A stretch of DNA of 64,000 nucleotides from Procambarus clarkii (Eukaryota > Arthropoda > Malacostraca > Decapoda > Cambaridae). This document shows positions 52,401 through 61,918 of this stretch, piece by piece (position 1 is the first letter of the stretch; the number at the start of each line of letters is the position of its first letter). The DNA is taken from NCBI RefSeq assembly GCF_040958095.1, contig NC_091181.1:27066783-27130782 (forward strand). The letters run 5' to 3'. Made by a program: the position numbers and the translations under genes. The notes beneath the pieces were generated by a model, which did not search any database, was not told where the DNA came from, and saw only the letters and a program-made list of their open reading frames with translations.

Positions 52401-55400
52401 AACTCCGGGCTATCTCCGGGCCGGGAAAAACAGACCATGAAGCAACTACTGCCTGAAAACCCTCCTGTCCCGAGGCAGACTCTGATAAGACTTGATGAGC
52501 ACAACTGTCACAGGACTCGCGGTTGAAGGTTTCATTGACCCAACAGACAGCATGCGGAGACCAAATGATCGTCAGTAAGTAGCAAAGCACTCTTCAAATT
52601 AACATGTAGCAAGAGTGGGCTCGATGAGTTGGTCCACGACGAGCTATGTTATAGCCTGCAGGGGAGTTGCTACGGCCTGAAGGTGACTAACCTTCAGGAC
52701 ACCCAGGCATTAGGGACCGTTTGCCAGAAACACACTGAATGCAGCCTGTAAAAAACTTGGCTACGATGGGCATCCGTGGAGTACTGTATAAACCAAGCAT
52801 ATACACCTTAATACACTCCACAACAAAACAAAAAGCCCCCAACCACAAGATTTTGCAGAGGAGTCAATGACTAATGGATTACCTTGAAAAGGCTGCACCC
52901 CAAGTGGCCTGGCCTCTCAGGGGTGAACTGATGAACACAACAGAGAAGTACTGTAATTCTAACAATGCAAGGGCAATGCTAGACGAGTGTCTAGGGTAAG
53001 ACAGCTGTAAACACATGCAGCTCAAAGTGCAGAAAAAGTTCACTTATGAGTGAGGCTTAAAAACCCCCTCTTGAAGGAAATACCAAAAAAGTAGGAACAA
53101 TATGTTAATAAAAAAATCCCCACACGATGGCCAGCACTCGTCTTGGAGAAGAAGTGGAACTTAGATGACTAAATGGTTAGGGAAGGCAAGGTGTAGAACA
53201 CCTTGCATCAGCAACAGGACTGAACGAGGGAAGCCAGCTTGGCCGAGAAACTGCTGGCTGGCGTGTATGTGCATATATGCAAGAAGGTGTTTTACACCCA
53301 GCTTCGAATGAACCACTCCATTTTGAGTGATTCTTTTGTGGCATGTGTTGGTTGTTTCGGTGCTCCATTTTTCATGAACCTTGAAGTTGTATGCTTTGTC
53401 TCATCTCCTTTCAGGATACTTTCCTGGTGAGGGTGATTTGTAACAATCTCCCTGCTCCCTGTACTTCTTTGATAGTGGCCAGGTTCTGGCTCTGGTTTTC
53501 TTAAGTCAATGGACATTTATGACTGATGTGGCTAAGTATTAGGAAGTTATCTCAGCACCACTGCTTCAGGGAGCCACAAGAGGGCTCCCTTGATAGCACA
53601 TGAGAAATACTGTTAGACTTTATTTTAAGTTAAAACTTTTGTACTATCTGAATAAAGTAATTCAAGGGAGTATCATCACATGCATCTACTAGTACAACCC
53701 TACTCATACTGACGTCCAGTAACACTGATATCTACAGAATGGATGCAGTTTAACTGTATGGACACTAGTGACAAACATTTACTGAATTAATAGGAAAATT
53801 CTTACGAATGACTAAATTCATATAGTAATAACTACATGCACATTTTGAACATACTGAGGACCAACATCTTATAATGAAAACAAAATGTTCATATATTAAA
53901 TAAAAAGTAACAAAATAATAAAATAACATCAGAATAAAACACAGGAAAAATAATATATGTTCTGAAACTATACCTTGTATAAACACTAATTTGTCTCTCA
54001 TTCTTCATATCAGCTAACAAAATGCAATTAAATTTTATTTCCTGTTCTCACTGTGTCAATATTCTCAGTTTGTATCCTTACCAAGCATGCTGAATGGAAC
54101 TTCTTCTTGCAAGTTCGGCAAAGAAGTTTTGGTAGTTGATGATTTGTCCCGTGCAAGACATAGTAACAGATGAAGCATTCCTCAATGCCTTCAAACTTTT
54201 GGTCAACATTTTGTTTCCAAAACACTAATGACTGTAACAAGGGTGTATTGCGATGCGAGAGCATAGTATTCATCTGAAATAATACAATTTTTATTGTGAA
54301 ATATCTTTACTTGATTAATGTAAGATTTTGTTAGGCAACTACAAAGGTAAGGAATGGTAATTACCAGGAAAAAGTTCTAAGCCATTACAACTATATAGTA
54401 CTTGGAAGGGATGAGGATAAGGATTTGGGATTGGACTGAGGGAGGGAATGGTCCCCAACCATTTGGATTGTTAGGTTAGGGGTAAAATTATATAAAATGA
54501 TGAGGGAATAAACATTCCCTTGAGTGCAAACTTTCCAGAAATTAAACATGTTAGCACTATTTTAGGTACCAGGCACAGATTTGTATTTTATCTGCTCTGC
54601 TAAATAACTGCTAGAAACATTGATAAATTATGTGGGGGGTAGCTTATCACTCCTGCACAACTATGGGGCAGTAAACAGGTCTCTGGGAGTTATTGTTGCA
54701 TTCTAGGGTAGGTCTATCATTGGGTAGGAAGATCTCAATAAGCCTAATAGGCTTCCCTTCTCTGGTTAGAGGAGCCTTATTACAGAAATTAAAAAACCCA
54801 GCGTTTAATGTAATGAAACGCCATTTTCTGGGCGAGCCCTGGAGGCTCTCTTGAGCTATCGGGCTAATATGTGATACATTAGACTGGGACATTAGTCTAT
54901 GGAGTTCAGCCTACTGGGGACCACAAGCCAGAACCTGGCCCCCTCAGAAAAGTGTAAGGAGCAATGGCCCTGGAAAACCCCCTTGTGGTTGGGGTTTTTC
55001 CTTATCTGCCATTGACCGGGGTTAGGCACCCAGAAAGGTAGGCATAACAAAACAAACCCCACATGGTAAGAACATTACAACTAAAAACTGAAAAGAGAGG
55101 CAGACCTCCCTCCAATCCCAAGGAAACGAGCAAAAGTCACATTCCATTGCCGCGTTGCTCGTCCGTGCAGCCTTCCCCTTCCCAAGAGTGGGAGTGGAAG
55201 AGGAAGCCCCGGACGTCCCCGAGCCAGTTACCTAGCACTCCAGTTTGGAAGCTCAGCATCAATCAAAGCGAAAAAAACGCCGATCGGAGGGAGGGAGGGT
55301 TGCCAGGGAGCCTCCGGGGCTCATCCAGAAAATGGTGTTTCATTACATTTAACACTGGTTTTCTGTGGGGAGCCCCTACGGCTCCCTGGAGTTACATAAC

Positions 55401-58400
55401 CAAAGATAATGAAAAGAGGGACTTGCCCGGGAGACGGCCGCCACACACTCAACACGAAGTTGAGAGAACTGGCTGTAACCTGCGACCCAAAGCAACACAG
55501 GAATGGCCAGGAGCAGGAACTTTAACCACATATCGGGCGGCCAGGACCCTGCCGACCTCCAAAATCCCTGTGCCCGAATATCAGCCCAGGAAATATTGCC
55601 AGACACAACAGCCAACACAGCAAACATTGGAACAGGGAACGAGGAAACCGGATCAACCTAAAGCGAATCCCTAGCCATCGAAGCCAAAATGCTCAAATAA
55701 CAGCGAAATGCCGAAATCGGACACAACACATGATGCATCCCCGGCCTGACCAACCAAGCATTAATGACTGAAGGACCCGTCCAGAAAGCAGCTGTCTCAT
55801 TTTCATCAGGAAAGGAGGAGAAGGCTGCAACCGAACAAACCGACCACCAGGACCGAAAGAGCAGAAACTCCTGTGCTGGAGGAGACCATGAAGCTCACCG
55901 ACCCAACCCCCAGAGGCAATGCCAACAGAAACAGAGCCTTGGAAAAACAATCTTGAACCGAAGGGGCCACCACAAACCGAGGAGAGGAAAGATAGGAGAG
56001 CACCCTGTCCAAGGACCAGTACAGCTCAGGTTGCACAGAGCAGGCATCAGTTTCGTTACGTTCTCTAGATAGCCGATGATTGACCGACTTTGGTGAAACA
56101 AAGCACGAGGAAGCTTACAGAACGGGGCAGAAGTGACATCCACCCAGAATGCAAGCTAGAGTGGCTCTGCCAGCACTGCACGATACAGGGTGACAGAATT
56201 AGGCATCAAATGACGGTCCTGAAAAAGCTAAGACAGAAAGGGCAAGACAACCCGATCAGAAATAGAACACAACCTACGAAGACAGAGAAAATGGCGGAAA
56301 GAATGCCAGTAAACTTCATACTGTCACTGAGACGAAGCTCTCAGGTGGGACACCATGAACGAAGCCACCTGATCGCCATACAAATGGTGATAAACCCGCG
56401 TAAAAAAGACAAGACGCAAAGAGTGGAGAAGACTGAACCAGCCATGTATTGGGTTGGTCCGACCTGCTGGAAGAGGCTGAGCCGCAGAAAATGGCCACCA
56501 GTCCTCGTGGCCACCAAGGGGTCATGAGGACTACTCTCCCTTGGTAGGACTCCAACCGAGCTAGAACCCAAAGCAACAGCTGGACTAGGGGAAAGAGGTA
56601 CAGTACAGATAATCCCACCTTGACCAACCTGGCCGAAAGGCATCCACTGTGACAGCCTCGCAGTCTAGGAAGGGTGCCACATACATCGGGAAATGCCGAG
56701 ACCAAGCCAACGTGAACAGGTACACGTCCGGGAGTTCGTACATCTGGCAGAGCCAACGGAAAGAGTTTGCGTCAACTTTCCATTCCGTGGACAGGGGATG
56801 AACCGAGATAGGCTGTCCGCCTGGAATTCGAGGCCAGAGAAGATGTCCACCCCTGACCACATTAGTGAATGAACTGAAATGCTAGGTAGCCAGTGTGGGG
56901 AGGGGAGGGCTGCGCGGACGAGCGACGTGGTGGTGGAGTGTGACGTTTCCTCGTTTCCTTGGGACCAGAGGGAGTCTCTGCTTCAATTTTTGGTTTTTAG
57001 TTGTAATTTTCTTACCATGTGGGGTTTGTTTTGTTATGCTTACCTTTCTGGATGCCTAACCCCGGTCAGGGTTAGGCCCGACTGGGGCATAACCCCTAAC
57101 CGACTGGGGCCTAACAGTCTCCAGTCCCGGGAGACTATGGAGTTGCGCTATGGTTGTCAAAGCCCCTAATGCCTAGGTCTAATGTATCACATATTAGCAC
57201 AATAGCTCCAGGGAGCCATAGTGGCTCCCCACAGAAAAAGTTACTAATACATCTGGTAGGCAACTGCCTCTGAACATATGCAATGAATGGGAACCACACA
57301 GAAAGGAGAGAACACAGGTGGGGTGGAAATGAATCCAGGAACTCTCCAGCCTAGCATCAAGAACATGGAAAATGAGCATGACGTTGATTACTCGGTACAT
57401 GTTATGCATCAAAGGCGAGCAAGTCACCTGAGCACGAAATTTGAATGCAAAGAAGTTGGTACTTTAGGCAAGCTCGATGGGGATGCACTGAGCACCAAAA
57501 ACACAGCAGCCCAGGGTGAAGCAGGTTTGGTGCCGACGTGCTCTATGGAAACACACCAGGCATCACAACATGTAATGTAAGAGTTCAGTCAGTTCAGAAC
57601 ACATTCAGGTTCAATGGGGTGTACCTAACACCCAATGCAAGGAAATCATTTGGGAAGCATTACCAATTCAGTACATGGAACATGTTGTTATAAGTCCATG
57701 TATCAGCTACACATGACAAGCAAATTGTCCCTGAACTGTTCTAATAATAGTATACAGTATGTACAGCTGAATCAAGTACTAACTGTTCGGGACCTCGATA
57801 TAAGCTTAACGTGTGTATAAAAATACACTGGCTGCCTGTCACCTGATACAATGAATTATTATTATTATCATCAAACCAAGATATCCCAACCAGGGATAGC
57901 TAAGTCACCACAACCACTTCAGTGGTTGTAGTGACCTAGTGACACTTCAGTTTAAAAGATTTAAAATGGATGATCTATTTTATAAGTTTTTGTTTGTCAA
58001 TACCCATTTATATTCCTGTTTTTTGGTCTAATCCTCATGAATGCTAATCTTCTCATCAAAATTGACAATATCTTGTACTGTATAAACAAGTGAAAAGCAT
58101 CATTATACTGTACGGTAATGTATATGCAATTTATTGTGCTACAATTTTGAACAATTTTGCTGCCTGATATTTTATCTTTTAGATAAGAAATGAGAATAAA
58201 ATCCAACTTACTACAAGCAGCCAATTTCGCCATTGGGCAACAGAGACCCCAACCCTACGATGGTCATCAACAGTGACTGTAGTGAGTGGGTGATTTGGAG
58301 CCAGACGAAGAATTAACTCCATACTGGTTTCGTCTATGGAATAGGTGGCCACCACTTCTCTAGCTCCTGGACGAGCCTTCACCTGTAAGAAAGCGCAGAT

Positions 58401-61400
58401 ACATATAAATGTACATTTATAAAATTGTGCTGTTGCAGTTAATCTTATATTTTGCAATACAAAGTACAGTACTGTATTTTTAACTGCCTCAAATTGCAAT
58501 TGACTAACAAAAAAATTACAGCAACGCTAACAGTGCAGAGTTCTTACCGTCATGTTATCAAACTTTGTAGAAGAGTTGGTAATTGCAGACATTTCTTGAT
58601 TAATTAGCAGTGGGGAGACATACAAAGTGGTAAAGCCATCAACTATAGGTTGATAGTGTCGGTCCAGGCTTATAAACCACTGTCTGACTGCAGCAGGGAT
58701 GCGGCTAACACACTCATAATATGCCTTGCATGCTAGCTGAGCTACCAGCTGTGATGTAGCATTTGCTGAAAATATAGATAAATTGGAAACAGAAATAAAT
58801 TTATTATTGTATAATACGAAACTGTGTTCTACTTCTTTGGTATGAATGAGGAAGCAAAATTTGTACAAATATGTAAAGCAACTCGAAGGATAATAAATCT
58901 TGTGCAGTGTATTATAGGCAAAAAACCAGCTTTGAATGTAATGAAATGCCATTTTCTGGGAGAGACCTGGAGGCTCCCCTGAGCTATTCAGGCTGATATG
59001 AATATATTAGACCCTGGTATCAGTCAAGTGTATGGAGTTCTAGGCCTACCAGGGACCACAAGCCAGAACCTGGCCCCCTCTCAGAGAGGCACGAGGAGCA
59101 ATGGCTTATAGAAACCCCCCGTGTGGTTGGGAGCATTCTATGTCTGCCAGCGACTGGGTAAGGTGCCCAGAAAGGTAGATGCCCCAAAACAAACCCCTAT
59201 TCTGGTAAAATATTGCTACTGAAAGCCTAACTAGTGGACAGAACTCCCCAAATGAAAACGAGCTAATGAGCATGACGTCACCACGTTACCGCGCCGTCGT
59301 CTGTGCAACCCGCCCACCCCAGGAGGAAGGGAAGCCCCAGACCTTCACACTCGCTATCCAACCTGCAGCTCTGAGGCTGAATGTCAATATTCGTGAAAAG
59401 AAAAACCGCCGACTGGAGGGGGAGGGTTGCCATGGAGCCTCCGGGTCTCACCCAGAAAATGGCGTTTCATTACATTCAATGCTAGTTTTCTGGGGGGGAG
59501 CCCCTTTGGCTCCCTAGAGCTACTTATCCAAAGACAAAATCAAGAGGGACTTACCCGGAGCCGGTCAGCCCTCGCTCCTCAACGTGAAGTTGAGACAACT
59601 AGATGCAACTGCCGACCCAAAGCGACACAGGCCAGACTAGGCCCAGGAATATTGACAAGGTAGTGAGTTGCCAGGACCCTGTTCGATCTCCAAAAACCCC
59701 ATGCCCGAATGTTAGCCCAAAAGATGTTACTGAAGACGGCAGCCAATGCAGCAAACTTACGAACATCGTGGGCACAAGGATAGACCGCAGGCTGGCTAGA
59801 CCGAAGAACCCTGTCGACGATCTGGAAGACCAGAACCCTAGAACAGGGAAGAAGGGAAACCAAATCAACCCAATGCACATCCCCGGCCACCGAAGCCTTG
59901 GCGGGCAGGTAATAGTGGAAAACCGCAACCGGACACAACACATGATGCATCCCCGGCATGACCAACCAAGCATCAACAACCCAAGGACCCCTCCGGAAAG
60001 CAGCAGTCTCATTCTTTGCCAAAAAAGAAGGAGACGGCTGCAAACAAACAAATCTACCACCAGGACTAAAAGACCCGTGCACCAGAGGAGAGCATGAAGC
60101 TCCTTGACACGACCTCCAGAGGCTAATGCCAACAAGAAAAGAGCTTTCACCAAACAATGCTGAACCAAAGGGGCCACAACAGAGAAGAGAGAAAAGAGAG
60201 CACCCGGTCCAACGACCAGGACGGATCAGCAGAGCATGAGCAGGCTGGAGATGAAACAATGCACAAGACAGTCTGCGGAAAAATGCAGAAGTGAAAACCC
60301 CTGGGGGTGGGGTTTTCACTTCCAGAACCTACTGGGGCGGGGTTTTCGCCCCAGTAGGTTCTGGGGTGCCTACCTTTCTGGGTGCCTAACCTGGTCGATG
60401 GCAGACACAGAATGCTCCCAACCACACGGAGGGTTTCTATAGGCCATTGCTCCTCGTGCCTCTCTGAGGGGGGCCAGGTTCTGTCTCATGGGTCCCCGGT
60501 AGGCCTAAAACTCCATGCTTTTGACTGATACCAGGGTCTAATACATTCATATCAGCCTGGATAGCTCCGGGGAGCTGAAAGGGCTTCCCCAGAAAAGAAC
60601 TTATCATGTTTATTTGAAGCCCGATTTCTGAACTATCCCAATCAGATGATCCCTAAGGCAAGAGTGGATCATATGTGGTAAAGGAAGAATAAAAGAAAAT
60701 GTGTACATGTCACCTGTTCTGCACAGTTCAATACATTTGTAATTCTTGAATCTATTATATAATTTATTAGTGAAATGTTACAATCTATAACATACCAAGA
60801 GGGCTGATATAAAGCTGAGTGTTGAATATTGTTAACAATGATTTGTCATCTCCAGTTTGCTCTAGCTTGGTCCCTTCATTAACCAGAGGAGTTTGAGGCA
60901 TCAACTTGAAGAGATTTAGCAGAAGTCTTTGGAGCAAATTCGTTTGCCTATAAAAAATATAAGAATATATTCACCATAAATAATAATGATAACACAGAAA
61001 TACAAAGTATAACCTAATGCATGATGACAGGAATGGGCTATGATAAAAACAGTACAGCGTGTCTTAGAAGCAACATGTTACATGTGAGCTGTTTAGACGA
61101 CTCTTGGGAGGCCCTGATTAATCATAATCTATTTTCACATGATAATTGTGCCCCATTTATATTTATTATCCACTAAGTTTACACCCTTTTCAAATATTCT
61201 TACTTCTCATGACCAGTTCTGTATAGTAAGTATAATACAATGAATGAACATATCTTTACTAATGCCATGTAAATTTAAAAATAATTTTCACATGGCTTTT
61301 CTATTAAATGTCTCAATGGAAAATTCAGGTTCCTGGTCCACACAGCCTGTTCCATCATGCAATTCACTTTGTTCATTATATATATTTTTCAATAATTTTG

Positions 61401-61918
61401 TCTTTTTTAAATATAATATTTTTTTATACCATGGGAAGTAAATAGATGGAAATACATGTAATAAAATAAATTGTTGTACAAAATATAGAACATCCTGCTT
61501 AAAGTTTGACCTATTTGTAAGCCTAAAATTTGATCCTGGTACCAAGCAGCAGTACACTTAAGATAGCTCTTAGGGTAGAAATATGGCTTACCAAGTTTCA
61601 AATTGAATGCAAAATTGGAAGATCATTTGCAGATATAAGTGAAAAATAAGAACACAATTGGCCTGAAAGGTGGTAACACTTACCACATCATGATCAAAGC
61701 TGCCTTGGTAAATAACAATTAACCAGACACAGAACTAACCGAAGATAGGTCGAGTATTGGTGCTGGTTAGCATCAGAGGCATAGGTGAGAGCTGCTAAAG
61801 CTAATCTCCAGGCTAGTAAATATCCTGTTATGTGGGTGAAGCTCTTGGTGTGAGGCATTACCACATATCCATCACCCATTTCTTTCTCGGCTAAAGTAGA
61901 TTCGACAATTACACTACT
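49360..61918 (-). CDS. LTN1: LTN1 (listerin) E3 ubiquitin ligase, C-terminal six exons
   Basis: Listerin is the ribosome quality control E3 that ubiquitinates nascent chains on stalled 60S subunits. Six exons in this window encode the last ~323 residues of a protein normally near 1,750 residues; the rest lies beyond the right edge. They cover the end of the HEAT-like helical scaffold, the RWD-like region (TVKARPGAREVVATYSIDE ... VAQWRNWLL) and the RING at the extreme C-terminus (CFIC ... CRTC ... HSAC ... CPLC). Exons: 61918-61740, 60947-60796, 58765-58548, 58382-58212, 54273-54082, 49419-49360. All junctions are GT/AG and phases agree. Introns two, four and five counted from the right contain DIRS-like elements. 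Confidence 0.95.
50016..50275 (+). repeat. tRNA-derived SINE inside DIRS-like element C
   Basis: ggcttagtggacacttggga with A-box character, B box in ctgggttcaattcccggtgg, body ggcctggtcgaggactgagc, end cgaaatcatctcaagatgtc. Same family as 12530-12790. Confidence 0.8.
50380..50472. repeat. Internal complementary region of DIRS-like element C
   Basis: cagggagccacggagttcac, then cattacagtcgatgcttatt and ctggggggagtccattggtt then gctccctgaagct. Its reverse complement is the right terminus joined to the left terminus, the arrangement expected of a DIRS ICR. Diverged relative to elements A and B. Confidence 0.65.
50789..50908 (+). repeat. SINE 3' module with poly-A
   Basis: gattcttcgcggcggggatc, cgaaacgctaagcgtactag, cttgtatatatctc then A20. 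The same module forms the 3' end of the SINE at 13020-13272. Confidence 0.75.
52013..52363 (-). pseudogene. Gag-like remnant of DIRS-like element C
   Basis: Minus frame with HPFPQGMHSLCNNCLGSNPA, then LLDSASQSNRHQAWNTMLLQ. The Cys-x2-Cys followed by a His-containing stretch resembles the putative zinc-binding segment of DIRS ORF1 proteins in arthropods. Weak evidence; the frame is open by chance in part. Confidence 0.4.
54082..54273 (-). CDS. LTN1: LTN1 exon (first half of the RING)
   Basis: 192 nt between ATTTCAG| and TGCTTG|GTAAGG. It encodes the linker LLQSLVFWKQNVDQKFEG and RING ligands Cys33-x2-Cys36, Cys52-x2-Cys55 and His60-x2-Cys63 (numbered within the exon). The Met at its start is internal, not an initiator. 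The final Cys pair is on the next exon, 4.7 kb away. Confidence 0.95.
54345..54475 (-). repeat. SINE fragment, 'catgcaggttgg' family
   Basis: Body only (minus: ggggaccattccctccctca, then cttccaagtactatatagtt); the tRNA-like head is missing. Lies in the LTN1 intron between exon 54082-54273 and DIRS-like element A. Confidence 0.55.
55309..55395. repeat. Internal complementary region of DIRS-like element A
   Basis: cagggagcctccggggctca, ccagaaaatggtgtttcatt, acatttaacactggttttct, then gtggggagcccctacggctc. Read in reverse complement it equals the right terminus (gctccagggagccatagtgg, ctccccacagaaaa) fused to the left terminus (accagcgtttaatg, gaaacgccattttctgggcg). This is the template used to join the ends of the circular DIRS intermediate. 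Confidence 0.8.
55376..56070 (-). pseudogene. Tyrosine recombinase remnant, DIRS-like element A
   Basis: Pieces in different frames match the recombinase of element B: KMRQLLSGRVLQSLMLGWSG at about 55740, and VVSGNISWADIRAQGFWRS at about 55560-55610, after which a shift occurs. The His-x-x-Arg box is not in frame. Non-functional. Confidence 0.65.
56316..56860 (-). pseudogene. DIRS-type RT/RNase H remnant, element A
   Basis: Minus frames give LSTEWKVDANSFRWLCQMYE, then LPDVYLFTLAWSRHFPMYVA and DAFRPGWSRWDYLY. This is the C-terminal RNase H segment (STEW.l....F..l......vDLFa...n..lp.f, then DAf...W) shared by DIRS elements. Continuity needs at least one frameshift between 56585 and 56640. The polymerase core is absent. 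Confidence 0.65.
57780..57870 (+). repeat. SINE tail fragment and (TTA)n run
   Basis: gggacctcgatataagctta then actggctgcctgtcacctga matches the 3' end of the SINE at 42330-42460. A short att/tta microsatellite follows. Confidence 0.55.
58212..58382 (-). CDS. LTN1: LTN1 exon (RWD-like region)
   Basis: 171 nt between TCTTACAG| and CTTGTA|GTAAGT. It encodes VKARPGAREVVATYSIDETS, MELILRLAPNHPL and RVGVSVAQWRNWLLV. Phase 0 at both ends. Confidence 0.95.
58548..58765 (-). CDS. LTN1: LTN1 exon (scaffold to RWD junction)
   Basis: 218 nt between ATTTTCAG| and ATGACG|GTAAGA. It encodes NATSQLVAQLACKAYYECVS, IPAAVRQWFISLDRHY and FTTLYVSPLLINQEM. The first two bases complete the Ala codon left by the preceding exon. 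The longer open frame around it is intron. Confidence 0.94.
59435..59524. repeat. Internal complementary region of DIRS-like element B
   Basis: agcctccgggtctcacccag, aaaatggcgtttcattacat, tcaatgctagttttctgggg, then agcccctttggctccctaga. In reverse complement it is the element's right terminus fused to its left terminus. Close to the ICR of element A. Confidence 0.8.
59579..60319 (-). pseudogene. DIRS tyrosine recombinase, 5'-truncated open frame
   Basis: A 246-codon open frame. Only the C-terminal two thirds resemble the YR domain: FLAKNETAAFRRGPW, then HHVLCPVAVFHYYLPAKAS, then the His-x-x-Arg catalytic box AHDVRK (His184, Arg187), the IRAWGFWRSN segment and a tyrosine in THYLV (Tyr220) as candidate nucleophile. 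The N-terminal catalytic Arg region appears in another frame (SGGRVKELHALL near 60110), so a frameshift separates it. No RT partner is present, so the copy is non-autonomous. It best defines the recombinase family of these elements. Confidence 0.7.
60322..60364. repeat. 18-bp perfect hairpin in DIRS-like element B
   Basis: ccagaacctactggggcg (60322-60339) pairs exactly with cgccccagtaggttctgg (60347-60364) with a 7-nt loop. Located where internal sequence meets the right inverted terminal repeat. Confidence 0.85.
60796..60947 (-). CDS. LTN1: LTN1 exon (helical scaffold)
   Basis: 152 nt between TTTATAG| and CTCTTG|GTATGT. It encodes QTNLLQRLLLNLFKLMPQTP, then an acidic loop, and IFNTQLYISPL. 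The entry phase matches the previous exon (CG|G). It begins about 200 bp beyond DIRS-like element B. Confidence 0.9.
61740..61918 (-). CDS. LTN1: LTN1 exon (helical scaffold)
   Basis: 179 nt between TTTACAG| and CTTCG|GTTAGT. It encodes SSVIVESTLAEKEMGDGYVV, then MPHTKSFTHITGYLLAWRLA, ending STYL plus two bases of an Arg codon. The MPHTK...ITGYLL block is characteristic of listerin. The open frame extends a little past both borders. Confidence 0.92.

Larger units (their letters stand above)
49628..53597 (-). mobile_element. DIRS-like retroelement C (diverged, ~4 kb)
   Basis: The left terminus aaaaacccagctttgaatct with cctgggtgagccctggtgac is mirrored at the right by gcttcagggagccacaagag and by inverted interior words (agccagaacctggctctgg type, 49770 against 53480). 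An internal complementary region lies at 50380-50472. A frame-shifted recombinase C-terminus (GHLTGVLVAMYLISVPGPIQ) lies at about 50560-50650. A gag-like frame with SLCNNCLGSNPALLDSASQS lies at 52013-52363. Two SINEs are inserted (50016-50275, 50789-50908). RT and RNase H are not recognised. It occupies the last LTN1 intron. Confidence 0.7.
54791..57239 (-). mobile_element. DIRS-like retroelement A (~2.45 kb, internally deleted)
   Basis: Inverted terminal repeats of roughly 250-300 bp: left about 54791-55090 (gaaacgccattttctgggcg, gagccctggaggctctcttg, ttaccatgtggggtttgtt inverted) and right about 56990-57239. The ICR is at 55309-55395. On the minus strand an RT/RNase H remnant (56860-56316) precedes a recombinase remnant (about 56070-55376), the DIRS order. 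The coding parts are frame-shifted, and most of gag and RT is missing. It lies in an LTN1 intron, sense to the gene. Confidence 0.8.
58920..60597 (-). mobile_element. DIRS-like retroelement B (~1.7 kb, recombinase only)
   Basis: Left terminus gaatgtaatgaaatgccatt with ttctgggagagacctggagg and a ~200-bp interior (tagaccctggtatcagtcaa, ggcctaccagggaccacaag, cctctcagagaggcacgagg). It is mirrored at the right end by ctcgtgcctctctgaggggg, cggtaggcctaaaactccat, atagctccggggagctgaaa and ccccagaaaa. The ICR is at 59435-59524. Between them lies a long open recombinase frame. RT, RNase H and gag are deleted; an 18-bp hairpin (60322-60364) marks the likely deletion joint. In an LTN1 intron, sense orientation. 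Confidence 0.82.

Noticed and set aside
54791-57239. DNA transposon with long terminal inverted repeats
   Set aside because: Long inverted ends first suggested a foldback DNA element, but the internal region complementary to the joined ends plus recombinase and RNase H remnants fit a DIRS-like retroelement better.
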